A stretch of DNA of 64,000 bases from Phytohabitans houttuyneae (GCF_011764425.1 NZ_BLPF01000001.1:4703001-4767000); one strand, 5' to 3'; counted from the stretch's first letter, positions 24,421 through 33,190 are shown. The notes: generated from the letters alone by a model not told the origin. Numbers and translations: made by a program.

Positions 24421-25358
24421 CAGGTGCGGTACCACTCGCCGAGGTCATCCGGTCGGGGTTCGTGGAAGGCGTCCACCGCGGCTCGGTGGTCGTGCTCGAC
24501 GGGGGCGGCGCGGTGCTCGACTCCGCCGGCGACGTGAAGTCCCCGATCTTCCCGCGCTCCTCCAGCAAGCCCTTGCAGGCCATCGGCATGCTCCGCTCCG
24601 GGCTGCGCCTCGTCGACCCGGCCGATCTCGCGCTGATCTGTGCCAGCCACTTCGGCGAGGACCACCACGTGGCACGGGTACGCGCCCTGCTGCGCAGCGC
24701 CGGCCTCGACGAGAGCGCGCTGCGATGCCCACCCGACCTGCCGTTGCACCAGCCGACGGCCGAGGCGGTGCTGCGGGCCGGCGGCGGCCGCTCGCGCGTC
24801 CAGATGAACTGCTCCGGCAAGCACACCGGCATGCTCCTGACCTGCCTGGCGTCCGGGTGGTCGACGGAGGAGTACTGGCTGGCCGAGCATCCCCTGCAGG
24901 TACGGATCCAGGCGACGGTCGAGGAGTTCACCGGCGAGCCGGCCGCCGCGGTGGGCGTCGACGGGTGCGGCGCACCGGTGCTCGCGGCTTCACTGGTCGG
25001 GCTCGCCTCGGCGTTCCTGCGGCTGGTCTCCGGCGCGCCCGGCTCGGTCGAGCGCACGGTCGCGGACGCGATGCGGTCCAACCCGGAGGTGGTTGCCGGC
25101 TCGGGCGCCGAGGACACCCGGATCATGCAGGCGGTGCCGGGGCTGCTGTCCAAGGGCGGCGCCGAGGGCGTGGCGGCTGTGGCGATCCCCGACGTGGGCG
25201 CGGTGGCCCTGAAGATCGAAGACGGCGGCATGCGCGCACGCCCACCGGTGCTCGCCTCCGCCCTCCGCCGGCTCGGTGTGGAGGTCCCCAAGGGCCTGGC
25301 CGAGGTACCGGTCCTGGGCGGCGGCGAGGCGGTCGGAGCGGTCCGCGCGAGCTGGTGA
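24417..25358 (+). CDS. L-asparaginase II family protein
   Basis: This 313-aa protein is of the asparaginase II family (R. etli AnsA type), which hydrolyses asparagine to aspartate and ammonia and is unrelated to the E. coli enzymes. Family hallmarks are FPRSSSKPLQAIG (about residue 43) with the Ser-Ser-Lys active-site loop, the QMNCSGKHTGMLL motif and VGVDGCGAPV. GTG 24417 overlaps the preceding stop (GTGA). With GlnR elsewhere in the window, nitrogen control is possible, but no GlnR box was identified. Confidence 0.9.
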   Translation: MTGAVPLAEVIRSGFVEGVHRGSVVVLDGGGAVLDSAGDVKSPIFPRSSSKPLQAIGMLRSGLRLVDPADLALICASHFGEDHHVARVRALLRSAGLDESALRCPPDLPLHQPTAEAVLRAGGGRSRVQMNCSGKHTGMLLTCLASGWSTEEYWLAEHPLQVRIQATVEEFTGEPAAAVGVDGCGAPVLAASLVGLASAFLRLVSGAPGSVERTVADAMRSNPEVVAGSGAEDTRIMQAVPGLLSKGGAEGVAAVAIPDVGAVALKIEDGGMRARPPVLASALRRLGVEVPKGLAEVPVLGGGEAVGAVRASW

Positions 25359-25380
25359 GTTAGCCCACAGTTAGCATTCT

Positions 25381-25396
25381 GCTTGCAAGAGCAAGC
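25381..25396. promoter_or_regulatory. Inverted repeat in the promoter of the XRE-hbhA operon
   Basis: GCTTGC-AAGA-GCAAGC is a perfect 6-bp inverted repeat with a 4-base centre, 23 bases before the ATG of the XRE regulator. Its position would allow autoregulation; this is inference. Confidence 0.4.
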
Positions 25397-25418
25397 GCAC
25401 CGACGTACGGTCGGGTGC

Positions 25419-25942
25419 ATGGCCACCCCGAAGGATCTGCCCCGCGACATCGGCGGGTTCATCCGTGACCTGCGGCGCAACGCCAAGATCTCGTTGCGGC
25501 AGCTCGCCGACCAGGCCGGGGTCAGCAATCCTTACCTGAGCCAGGTCGAGCGCGGCCTGCGCAAGCCGAGCGCCGAGGTGCTCCAGCAGCTGGCCAGCGC
25601 GCTGCGCGTCTCCACCCCGGTCATGTACCTGCGCGCCGGGCTGCTCGACGCGCTGGACGCCAAGGAGGGTCAGGGCGTGCTCGGCGCGATAGCGGCCGAC
25701 CCCGACCTGACGCTCTCCCAGAAGCAGTCGTTGAGCCAGATCTACGAGACGTTCCGCCGGGAAAACGCCCGTACCGCCGCCGAAGCCGCCGAGGCGGACG
25801 AGGCGGACGAGGTCGGCGTGCCCGGCGAGCCCGCTGCCGAGCCGGCGGCGGACCAGCAGACCACCACCCCAAGCCCGCGAAGAAGACCGTGCACAAAGCG
25901 GTCAAGAAAACGGTCGCACCCGCGGCCGAGGAGGAGAAGTAA
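25419..25942 (+). CDS. XRE-family HTH regulator upstream of hbhA (3' frameshift)
   Basis: This cytoplasmic DNA-binding protein has an XRE helix-turn-helix (about 18-75; KISLRQLADQAGVSNPYLSQVERG) and a C-terminal region with an acidic and Ala-rich linker. In the written frame the end becomes an Arg-rich run and passes into the next gene. One C added in ACCCC near 25871 restores a Lys/Ala-rich tail (KPAKKTVHKAVKKTVAP, then EEEK and TAA at 25940-25942), which abuts ATG 25942 as TAATG. The restored protein is 174 aa. It is the homologue of the regulator that precedes hbhA in mycobacteria (Rv0474). Confidence 0.85.
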
Positions 25943-26466
25943 TGACCGAGCAGAGCAAGGCGACCCGGATCCCTGGCCCGCTCTACGCCGCCGCCGGCGC
26001 CGGTGACCTGGCGTACCAGCAGCTGCGCAAGCTGCCCGCCGTGGTCAACGAGCTGAGCGGCAAGGCCGCTGCCGGCACCGTCGACCTGCGTGCCAAGGCC
26101 GTCGCCACGCTGCGGGCCGCCAACACCACCGCCACCAGCCTGCGCGACCGGGCCTCGACGACCGACTTCGACGCCGACCGCCTGCGCGCGGCCGCCCGTC
26201 GCAACGTCGCAGTCCTCGCCGCTGGCGCGCAGGTGGCCCAGGAGCGGGCCATCGCGTTCTACGGCCAGCTCGTCGCCCACGGCGAGCGCGTTGTCGGCAG
26301 CGGCGTCGTCGCCACCGCCGACGTGGTCAACTCGGACATCGAGGCCACCGAGCCGCCGGCCGAGGTGACCGCCACCGCGGCCACCGAGTCCGCCGACGAG
26401 ACCGAGGACAAGCCCGCCGCTAAGCCGGCCAAGGCCACCAAGCGCACCCGTCCCGTGGCCAAGTAG
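25942..26466 (+). CDS. hbhA: Heparin-binding hemagglutinin (HbhA)-like protein
   Basis: This 174-aa protein resembles mycobacterial HbhA: an N-terminal amphipathic part (PGPLYAAAGAGDLAYQQLRKLP), a long alpha-helical coiled-coil-like region (about 40-125) and a C-terminal Lys/Ala/Pro-rich tail (DKPAAKPAKATKRTRPVAK). In mycobacteria the tail binds heparan sulfate and is methylated, and the protein is also linked to lipid-body and septal functions; in a soil actinomycete an internal membrane or cell-division role is more plausible (inference). It begins on the last base of the XRE gene stop and is followed by a hairpin. Confidence 0.8.
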   Translation: MTEQSKATRIPGPLYAAAGAGDLAYQQLRKLPAVVNELSGKAAAGTVDLRAKAVATLRAANTTATSLRDRASTTDFDADRLRAAARRNVAVLAAGAQVAQERAIAFYGQLVAHGERVVGSGVVATADVVNSDIEATEPPAEVTATAATESADETEDKPAAKPAKATKRTRPVAK

Positions 26467-26483
26467 TCACCGCAGTGTCCAGA

Positions 26484-26516
26484 GGGCGCCGGCAGGGCAT
26501 GGCCCGGCCGGCGCCC
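26484..26516 (+). terminator. Hairpin after hbhA
   Basis: GGGCGCCGGC and GCCGGCGCCC form a perfect 10-bp stem with a 13-base loop, 17 bases after the hbhA stop and 17 before the DUF2516 start. There is no U tract, so termination may be partial. Confidence 0.6.
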
Positions 26517-26533
26517 GCGGCTAAGCTTTGCCT

Positions 26534-26848
26534 ATGGAGCTGACCGCGCCGCTGTTCTACCTCGACGTCCGATACGTCATCGACATGGCGCTGCTTATCT
26601 TCGCCCTCGTCATCGAGGGCGTGGCGCTCGTGCACTGCCTCACCCAGCGGTCTGACGCCTTCCCGGCGATCGGCACGATTCCCAAGGGTGCCTGGCTGGC
26701 GATCCTCGGCGTGGCCCTCCTGCTGACACTCTTCTTCTTCAGCGCGGTCAACATCTTCGGCCTGATCGGCATCGCGGCCGCCTCTGTCTACCTGCTCGAC
26801 GTCCGGGTGGGCCTGCGCGACCTGACGGACGGCAAGGGCTTCTGGTGA
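26534..26848 (+). CDS. DUF2516 membrane protein
   Basis: This 104-aa protein has three hydrophobic helices (about 11-32, 52-72, 75-95) and is of the DUF2516 family, found downstream of hbhA across actinobacteria (Rv0476 position). ATG 26534 is preceded, six bases earlier, by TAAGCT, a good -10 for leaderless transcription. The function is unknown. Its stop overlaps the start of the alpha/beta hydrolase as GTGA. Confidence 0.85.
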   Translation: MELTAPLFYLDVRYVIDMALLIFALVIEGVALVHCLTQRSDAFPAIGTIPKGAWLAILGVALLLTLFFFSAVNIFGLIGIAAASVYLLDVRVGLRDLTDGKGFW

Positions 26849-27732
26849 GAGATTTCCGCTGGCCACCGCCGCCAGACGGCGGCCCGCGGACGTACGGACC
26901 GGGGCCTTCGGCGCCACGGACCGGCCGGCCGGCGCTGCCCGAGCCGGCGACCGAGCTCGTCACCACGCCACACGGGCTTCGCCTGGAGCGGCTCGTCTCA
27001 GGCTCCGGCGACCCGGTGACCGTCTTCGCGCACGGGTTCGCCACCGGCATCGGCCCCACCCGGCCGCTCGGCAGCGCGGTCAACGGACGCAAGATCTTCT
27101 TCCAGTTCCGCGGGCACGGGCGCTCCGACCCGCCGGCCGGTCCCGTGACGTACGGAGATCTGGCGCGCGACCTGCGGGCCATCGCCGACTTGTCCGGCGC
27201 CACCCGCGCGGTCGGTGCCAGCCTCGGCGCCGGCGCGCTGTGCCACCTGCTGGCCGAGAGCCCGGGCCGCTTCGAGCGCGTGGTCTTCTTCCTCCCGGCG
27301 GTGCTCGACGAGCCACGCACCGGCGCCGCGCGCGACCGGCTGGCGAGCCTTGTGGACGCGGTCCAGTCGGGCGAGGCGTCGATCGTCGCGGACGCCGTCT
27401 CCGCCGAGACTCCGCCGGCCGTGCGCAACACCCCCGCCGGCTGGGCGTACCTGAGGCAGCGCATCGACCAGCTGATGCGCGACGGCCTCGCCCCCGAACT
27501 GGCCGGCCTCGCAGACCGCGTCGCGCTGGCCGACCGGGCCGACCTCGGTGCGGTCACCGCCCGCGCGCTGGTCATCGGCAGCCAGGGCGACGACCTCCAC
27601 CCGGTGGCGGTCGCCGAGCGGTTGGCCGAGGCGCTCCCGGGCGCGCAGCTGCACATCTACGACCGGCCGGGCGTGCTCTGGACCGAGCGGGCCGACCTGC
27701 GCGATCGGATTTCAACGTTCTTGAACGATTAG
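26845..27732 (+). CDS. Alpha/beta-fold hydrolase
   Basis: This is a 295-aa cytoplasmic protein. A Pro-rich 30-residue head precedes an alpha/beta hydrolase fold with the oxyanion strand FAHGFATG, a nucleophile elbow VGASLGAGAL (GxSxG, Ser about 120) and an acid-bearing turn GSQGDDLHPV. The usual C-terminal catalytic His is not obvious: the expected loop reads IYDRPGVLWTER. It may use the His in DDLHPV or be a poor catalyst. The substrate is unknown. It is translationally coupled to the DUF2516 gene and followed by alaX after 11 bases. Confidence 0.82.
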   Translation: MRDFRWPPPPDGGPRTYGPGPSAPRTGRPALPEPATELVTTPHGLRLERLVSGSGDPVTVFAHGFATGIGPTRPLGSAVNGRKIFFQFRGHGRSDPPAGPVTYGDLARDLRAIADLSGATRAVGASLGAGALCHLLAESPGRFERVVFFLPAVLDEPRTGAARDRLASLVDAVQSGEASIVADAVSAETPPAVRNTPAGWAYLRQRIDQLMRDGLAPELAGLADRVALADRADLGAVTARALVIGSQGDDLHPVAVAERLAEALPGAQLHIYDRPGVLWTERADLRDRISTFLND

Positions 27733-27743
27733 GACCGCAAACC

Positions 27744-28481
27744 ATGGGCGTCACGCACCACGGCCGCACGCAGCGGCTCGACCTGGCCGACCCGACCCTG
27801 CGCGAGTGGGAGTGCACCGTCCTCGCCGCCGATCCCGAGCAGGGCATCGTGCTGGACCGCTCGGCCTTCTACCCGGGCGGCGGCGGGCAGCCGCCGGACC
27901 ACGGGGTGCTGCTGTGGCAGGGCGTTCAGACCCGCATCGTCGGCACCCGCAAGGGCGACGACCTCTACCTCCTGCCCGCCGAGGGCGACCCGCTGCCCCC
28001 GCCCGGCACGGTGGTCACCGGCGCGCTTGAAGACGAGCGGCGCAGCCTGCTGATGCGCACCCACAGCGGCCTGCATGTGCTGTGCGGCGTGGTGTTTCGC
28101 GACTTCGGGGCGCTGGTGACCGGCGGCAACATGGAGCCTGGCGAGGCTCGCATGGACTTCAACCTGCCGCAGGTGCCGCCCGACTTCAAGGCGTCGCTTG
28201 AGGACCTCGTCAACGCGGAGGTCGCCGCCGACCGGGCGATCGAGGTGCGGGTGCTGCCGCGCGGGGAGGCGCTCGCGATCCCGGACATCGTGCGCACCCA
28301 GACCAACCTGATCCCGCCGGACGAGGAAGAGGTCCGGATCGTCGACATCACCGGCCTCGATGTCCAGGCCGACGGCGGTACCCACGTGGCGGCGACGGCT
28401 CAGATCGGCAAGGTCCAGGTCGTCAAGGTCGAGAGCAAGGGCAAGGCCAACCGCCGAGTGAGGATCCGCATCGCTCCGTAA
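27744..28481 (+). CDS. Alanyl-tRNA editing protein (AlaX-like)
   Basis: This 245-aa free-standing homologue of the AlaRS editing domain hydrolyses mischarged Ser- or Gly-tRNA(Ala). The N-terminal beta-barrel has AFYPGGGGQPPDHG, and the Zn site shows H-x3-H as HSGLH (about residue 112). The second Zn motif, normally C-x3-H (CGGTH), reads DGGTH, so the Cys ligand is replaced by Asp. The rest (QIGKVQVVKVESKGKANRRVRI) is standard. ATG 27744 is the family start; the upstream frame is shadow sequence. Confidence 0.87.
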   Translation: MGVTHHGRTQRLDLADPTLREWECTVLAADPEQGIVLDRSAFYPGGGGQPPDHGVLLWQGVQTRIVGTRKGDDLYLLPAEGDPLPPPGTVVTGALEDERRSLLMRTHSGLHVLCGVVFRDFGALVTGGNMEPGEARMDFNLPQVPPDFKASLEDLVNAEVAADRAIEVRVLPRGEALAIPDIVRTQTNLIPPDEEEVRIVDITGLDVQADGGTHVAATAQIGKVQVVKVESKGKANRRVRIRIAP

Positions 28482-28510
28482 CCTTTTACCCGCTTGCGCG
28501 GTGAAAAGGC

Positions 28511-28894
28511 GTGGACAAGACGCCGAAGGTGGTTTTTGCGGCAATCGTGACGCTCGGGATGCCGCTTGCCGTCTGGGTAGGGTGGCACCTCGCCACCGGC
28601 ACGCCGCCTCCGGCGACCAGGCCCGAAGGTGCGGGCAACCTTGGCACCGCACCGCCCGGCGCCTCGGCTCCCGCCCGTGGCTGGCCCGGTGCCGGACCGG
28701 CCTCGCTGCCTGTTGCGGCCAGCCAGTCGGTCACCCCGTCGCCGTCCGTGTCCGCGTCGCCGGTACCGTCCGCGTCCGCCACCGCCGAGCCGTCGTACGC
28801 GCCGTCCGCGACCACGGCTCCCGAGGCGACCGCCGAGCCCACCCCGCCCGCGTCCACGCCGCCGCCCAGCCCTGACCCGTCCCCGAGCTCGTAG
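28511..28894 (+). CDS. Small Pro/Ser/Thr-rich membrane-anchored protein
   Basis: This 127-aa protein from GTG 28511 has an N-terminal helix (VVFAAIVTLGMPLAVWVGWHL) and then about 95 residues of Pro, Ser, Ala and Thr without a recognisable domain. Low-complexity extracellular stalks like this are common in actinomycetes, but so are spurious frames in GC-rich DNA. The convincing signal anchor and the in-operon position (29 bases after alaX) make a gene more likely than not. Confidence 0.55.
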   Translation: MDKTPKVVFAAIVTLGMPLAVWVGWHLATGTPPPATRPEGAGNLGTAPPGASAPARGWPGAGPASLPVAASQSVTPSPSVSASPVPSASATAEPSYAPSATTAPEATAEPTPPASTPPPSPDPSPSS

Positions 28895-28946
28895 GTGAGG
28901 GTGCCGCCAGCGGGCGGTTCTGGGCCCGGTGTTCTACGCTCCCGGC

Positions 28947-29726
28947 GTGGTTGGTGAGTTCTTCGCGGGTGTCGGGCTGCTCGGCCGGGGCATCGGCATG
29001 TACGCGCGCAGCCCCCGCCTTGTCCTGCTCGGCATCATCCCGGCTCTCATCTCGGGTGCGCTGTTCATCGCCGCGTACGCGACGCTGATCTACTTCGTCT
29101 CCGACCTCGCGGAGCTGTTCACCTGGTTTGCCGACGGCTGGTCCGAAGGGCCGCGCGACGTGGTGCAGGTCCTCGCCGCGATCGGCATCCTGGGGCTCGG
29201 CGGGCTGATCGGCGTGCTCACCTTCACGGCCGTCACGCTGCTCATCGGCGACCCGTTCTACGAAACGATCTCGGGAAAGATCGAGGAGCGGTTCGGCGGC
29301 GTACCGGGCGAGATCGACGTGCCGTGGTGGCGCTCGCTGCGGCGCAGCCTGTGGGACTCGATCCGGCTGATCGCCCTCTCCGTGGCGATCGGCATCCCGC
29401 TGTTCTTCCTCGGCCTGATCCCGTTCATCGGCCAGACCGTGGTCCCGGTCATCGGCGCGCTCGTCGGCGGCTGGTTCCTCGCGCTGGAGCTGGTCGGCGT
29501 GGCGTTCTACCGGCGCGGCCTGCGCCTGCCCGACCGCCGCCGCCTTCTCGCCGCCAACCGGCCGCTGGCACTGGGCTTTGGCGTGGGCGTGTTCTGCTGT
29601 TTTCTGATCCCGCTCGGCGCGGTCCTGGTCATGCCGGCCGCGGTGGCGGGAGGCACACTGCTCGCCCGCAAGGTGCTCGACCTGCCCATCGACGCACCCG
29701 CCCCGTCCACGCCCGCCCGCGGCTAG
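28947..29726 (+). CDS. EI24 / CysZ-like membrane protein
   Basis: This 259-aa integral membrane protein has four main hydrophobic segments, of the EI24 domain family to which the sulfate permease CysZ belongs. Family features are the N-terminal RSPRLVLLGIIPALISG and GDPFYETISGKIEERFGG between helices. Sulfate transport is only suggested by the family. GTG 28947 is preferred over 28929 because TACGCT lies six bases before it, suiting a leaderless transcript. It overlaps the convergent LacI gene by four bases. Confidence 0.82.
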   Translation: MVGEFFAGVGLLGRGIGMYARSPRLVLLGIIPALISGALFIAAYATLIYFVSDLAELFTWFADGWSEGPRDVVQVLAAIGILGLGGLIGVLTFTAVTLLIGDPFYETISGKIEERFGGVPGEIDVPWWRSLRRSLWDSIRLIALSVAIGIPLFFLGLIPFIGQTVVPVIGALVGGWFLALELVGVAFYRRGLRLPDRRRLLAANRPLALGFGVGVFCCFLIPLGAVLVMPAAVAGGTLLARKVLDLPIDAPAPSTPARG

Positions 29727-30742
29727 GCGCTTTCGCGGATCACGAACTCGGTCGGGAGAATCAGGGCCTCCTCGACATCCTCGCCCTGGGCGATGCGGAG
29801 CAGCTGGCGCACCATCTCGCGGCCGATGTCGATGATCGGCTGGCGCACGGTGGTGAGCGGCGGGTCGGTGTAGCGGGCGATCTCCACGTCGTCGAAGCCG
29901 ACCACCGCCACGTCGTCGGGCACGCGCCGGCCGGCCTCGCGCAGGGTGCGAAGGGCACCGTGTGCCATCAGGTCGGACGCGACGAAGACCGCGTCGAGTG
30001 AGGGGTCGTCGTCCAGGAGCTGGCGCATCGCGACCGCCCCGGACTCGCGGGTGAAGTCGCCGTTGGCCACGATCGAGCGGCGGCGCGGCGAGCCCTTCAG
30101 CTCGTTGCGGTACCCGGCCAGCCGGTCGATGCCGGCCACCATGTCCTGCGGGCCGGCGATCGTGGCGATCCGCTGGCGCCCGGCGTCGAGCAGGTGGCGC
30201 ACGGCCCGCTCCGCTCCGCCCACCGAGTCGACGTCCACGTACGGCACGGGTGGTGTGCCCCGGCCCATCGGGCGGCCGCTGCACACGACCGGGATGCCGA
30301 TGCGGGCGAGCGTGCCGGGCAGCGGGTCGACGCCGTGCATCGAGGCGAACATGACGCCGTCGACGTGCCGGCCCGTCGTGTACCGCTCGACCCTGTCGTA
30401 GCTGGCGTCCGAGCCCGCCATGATGAGCACGAGCTGCTTGTCGGCCGCCTCCAGCTCCTGGCTGACACCGCGCACGATCCCCGGGAAGAACTGGTCGTCG
30501 GAGAAGACGCGGGTCGCCGACTCGGGCAGGATCAGGGCGATCGAGTCGGTGCGCTGGGTGACCAGGCTGCGCGCGGCGAGGTTTGGCACGTACCCGAGCT
30601 CGCGCACCGCCTGCCGCACGGCCTCCTGGATCGGCTCGGCCACCGTCGTGGAGCCGTTTACCACTCGCGACACCGTGGCGCGGGAAACCCCGGCACGGCG
30701 AGCTACCGCTTCGAGGGTGGGGCGTTCCCGCGCGATAGTCAT
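29723..30742 (-). CDS. LacI-family transcriptional repressor
   Basis: This 339-aa repressor has an N-terminal HTH (LEAVARRAGVSRATVSRVVNG, 9-29), a hinge helix (NLAARSLVTQRT) and a periplasmic-binding-protein-like sugar sensor domain (about 62-339) ending in an allosteric C-terminus. ATG 30742 overlaps the stop of the beta-glucosidase gene (ATGA), so the repressor is the second gene of that operon and probably senses a beta-glucoside or cellobiose, as CelR/BglR-type proteins do (inference). The likely operator is upstream of the glucosidase. Confidence 0.92.
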   Translation of the reverse strand: MTIARERPTLEAVARRAGVSRATVSRVVNGSTTVAEPIQEAVRQAVRELGYVPNLAARSLVTQRTDSIALILPESATRVFSDDQFFPGIVRGVSQELEAADKQLVLIMAGSDASYDRVERYTTGRHVDGVMFASMHGVDPLPGTLARIGIPVVCSGRPMGRGTPPVPYVDVDSVGGAERAVRHLLDAGRQRIATIAGPQDMVAGIDRLAGYRNELKGSPRRRSIVANGDFTRESGAVAMRQLLDDDPSLDAVFVASDLMAHGALRTLREAGRRVPDDVAVVGFDDVEIARYTDPPLTTVRQPIIDIGREMVRQLLRIAQGEDVEEALILPTEFVIRESA

Positions 30743-32111
30743 GACGGCAGTCCGTTGCGGGCGATGACGTCGCGGTACCACAGCGCGCTGTCCTTGGGCG
30801 TGCGCCGCTGGGTCCGGTAGTCGACGTGGATGATGCCGAACCGCTTGCGGTAGCCCTCGGCCCACTCGAAGTTGTCCATCAGCGACCACACAAGGTAGCC
30901 CCGCACGTCGACACCCCGCTCGATCGCGGTGTGCACGGCGCGGAGGTGGCCGTCCAGGTACGCGATCCGGTCGGCGTCCGCCACCTGCCCGTCCGGACCG
31001 GCCTTGTCGTCGAAGGCCGCCCCGTTTTCCGTGATGTAGAGCGGGGTGCCGGGGTAGTCGCGGCCGATTCGCTCGAGCAGCGCGGTGAGGCCGGCCGGCT
31101 CGATCTGCCAGCCCATCTCGGTGAGCGGGCCGGCCGGCGGGAGGAAGAGGATGCCCTCGGTGCCGGGGTGGGCCGGACCGCCGCCGGGGCGCCAGGACGG
31201 CCCGCGACGTAGGTGGGCGAGTAGTAGTTGACGCCGAGCAGGTCGATCGGTGCGGCGATGGCCTTCTCGTCACCGTCCTGGATGAACGCCAGGTCGGTGA
31301 AGCGGCGCATGTGCTCCAGCACGTCCGGCGGGTAGCCACCGGCCAGGATCGGGTCGAAGAAGATGCGGTTGGACAGGCCGTCGACTACGCGCACGGCCTC
31401 GGCGTCCGCCGCGCTCTCCGGGTCGGCCGGCAGCACCGCGGCCGGGTTGAGCGTGATGCCCACCTTTTCGGCGCCCGCCGCGCGCAGCGCCCGCGCGGCC
31501 AGGCCATGCCCGAGGAGCAGGTGGTGGACGGCGGCGAACGCGGCCGCGGGGTCCTGCCGCCCCGGCGCGTGCACGCCCGCGGCGTAGCCGAGGTAGGCCG
31601 AGCACCACGGCTCGTTCAGCGTGGTCCAGGTGGAGATCCGGTCGCCCAGCCGGGTGTACGCGGCCACCGCGTACTCCGCGAACCAGGAAGCGGTGTCGCG
31701 GCTGGTCCAGCCGCCCCGGTCTTCCAGCGACTGGGGAAGGTCCCAGTGGTAGAGCGTGACGATCGGGTCGATTCCCTGGCCGAGCAGCTCGTCGACGAGG
31801 CGGTCGTAGAAGTCGAGGCCTCGCGGGTTGACCGGACCCGTGCCGTCGGGCTGGAGCCGTGGCCACGAGATCGAAAACCTGTACGCCCGGAGGCTGAGGT
31901 CGGCCATGAGCCGCACGTCATCCGGGTAGCGGTGGTAGTGGTCGCAGGCCACGTCGCCGGTGTGACCGGCGAAGACCTTGCCCGGTGTACGCGAGAACGT
32001 GTCCCAGATCGACGGCCCGCGGCCGTCGTCCCGGGCCGCGCCCTCGATCTGGTACGCCGCGGTGGCCGCACCCCATACGAAGCCGTCTGGAAACAGCAGG
32101 CCCACCGTCAT
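30739..32111 (-). pseudogene. GH1 beta-glucosidase, one frameshift
   Basis: This is a glycoside hydrolase family 1 enzyme of about 457 aa, hydrolysing terminal beta-glucosides such as cellobiose. The N-terminal 310 residues ([20 protein letters not shown], acid/base Glu in TLNEPW about residue 165) are in one frame to about 31175. The rest, including the nucleophile Glu in YITENG and [12 protein letters not shown], is in another. One G added in the GGCGGCGG stretch near 31175 rejoins them. There is no signal peptide, so it acts on imported sugar. ATG 32111 is the family start. It is co-transcribed with the LacI repressor; a palindrome GCCACGTGGC at 32150-32159 is a possible operator. Confidence 0.88.
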
Positions 32112-32178
32112 CCCCTCACCACTCCCTGGCACGGTCCTTACGATTATGTGCCACGTGGCGCGGTGGTCGGGTCCCGCG

Positions 32179-32949
32179 TCAGCCCGTGCGAAGGCAGTCG
32201 AGCAGCGTGGGGTCGCCGGTGATCTCCAGCACGTCGAAGCCGACCCGGCCGTAGAGGGCCAGCAGCAGGTCGCTCGCCGTGCCCGCCGCGTACACCCGGG
32301 CGGGGTGCTCGTCGCTGTCCAGGAGCGTGCCGGTGTCGAGCAGCGCCACTCCCTCGCCGCGCAGCCGCAGGAACCACTCCTGCGCCGCGTCGGTCGCCAC
32401 GAGGTGCACCATTCCCTGGCGGGAGGTCGGGTTGTGCCGGCGGCCGGCCGGCAGCCAGGTGTCGAGCACCTCGCTCACCCCGTCGACCGCGAGCTTGGCC
32501 TCGACCGGCTCGCCCGTGCCGATCGACATCTGCGCGTCCCACCGGTGCACGGCGGTCTCGTGTGCCATGCGGCGGTGCCAGAAGCCGGCCTTTTTGGCCT
32601 GCGGTGCCCAGTTCCACGCGGGGAGCTCGGGGTCGAGGGCCTCGAGCGTGTCGAGCAGCGCCGTGTACTCCTCCTGCCACCACTGCGCCGCGGCCGGGCC
32701 GGTCGGAAGGCCCTCGGGCACCGCCGCGCGGCGGGGCTCGGGAGGCGTGGTGACACCCCGGGTGGCGTGGCCACGTGCCCAGCGGTAGATCGAGCCGAGG
32801 TGGTGGACGAGGTCGGTGACGGTCCAGTCGGGACAGGAGGGTACCGGTGTGTCCGGAGGTGCCTGGGAGATCGCGTCACGGAAGGGCGGGCCCTCGGCCC
32901 GCAGCCCGGCGATCCAGAAGTCCTTCGACCCGTGCAATCTGCCGCTCAT
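32179..32949 (-). CDS. Mycothiol-dependent maleylpyruvate isomerase-like (DinB-fold) protein
   Basis: This 256-aa protein is of the TIGR03083 / MDMPI N-terminal family. The metal-binding residues of the DinB-like four-helix bundle are visible: [12 protein letters not shown] (His about 51) and [15 protein letters not shown] (H-E-x3-H, about 130). A C-terminal SCP2-like MDMPI_C domain follows. Family members use mycothiol, which this organism makes (mshA, mshD), as cofactor or substrate; the reaction here is unknown. ATG 32949 lies at the junction with an 80-bp tandem repeat, so its start and promoter are supplied by repeat DNA. Confidence 0.85.
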   Translation of the reverse strand: MSGRLHGSKDFWIAGLRAEGPPFRDAISQAPPDTPVPSCPDWTVTDLVHHLGSIYRWARGHATRGVTTPPEPRRAAVPEGLPTGPAAAQWWQEEYTALLDTLEALDPELPAWNWAPQAKKAGFWHRRMAHETAVHRWDAQMSIGTGEPVEAKLAVDGVSEVLDTWLPAGRRHNPTSRQGMVHLVATDAAQEWFLRLRGEGVALLDTGTLLDSDEHPARVYAAGTASDLLLALYGRVGFDVLEITGDPTLLDCLRTG

Positions 32950-33190
32950 GCCCGTCCTCGCTTCGCTGCGGGCGGGCACGAGGCTTCAAGCGCACTGAGT
33001 CTGATGATTCGCTCGCTACGCCCGCTCATGCCCGTCCTCGCTTCGCTGCGGGCGGGCACGAGGCTTCAAGCGCACTGAGTCTGATGATTCGCTCGCTACG
33101 CCCGCTCATGCCCGTCCTCGCTTCGCTGCGGGCGGGCACGAGGCGTCACACGGACTGTGCCTCACGCACCGCTCGCTTTGCTCAGTCATG
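32945..33190. repeat. Three tandem copies of an 80-bp repeat
   Basis: The unit starting CTCATGCCCGTCCTCGCTTC recurs with an exact 80-bp period at 32945, 33025 and 33105; the first two copies are identical and the third diverges after about 40 bases, ending near 33190. Each unit holds inverted-repeat material (GCCCGTCCTCGC / GCGGGCGGGC) and ends in CGCTCATG or a variant. A related short piece occurs at 2794-2820. The block fills the space between the isomerase-like gene and murB. Confidence 0.9.

Noticed and set aside
29723-31339. One long 538-codon frame starting at 31339 as a single LacI fusion
   Set aside because: The first 200 codons are an out-of-frame reading of the beta-glucosidase; the repressor starts at 30742 with a standard HTH.
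32150-32159. GCCACGTGGC as the LacI operator with high confidence
   Set aside because: It is palindromic and well placed, but short and a common word at this GC content; mentioned only as a possibility.
32945-33190. CRISPR array
   Set aside because: Units are contiguous 80-bp tandem copies without spacers between repeats, and there are no cas genes.
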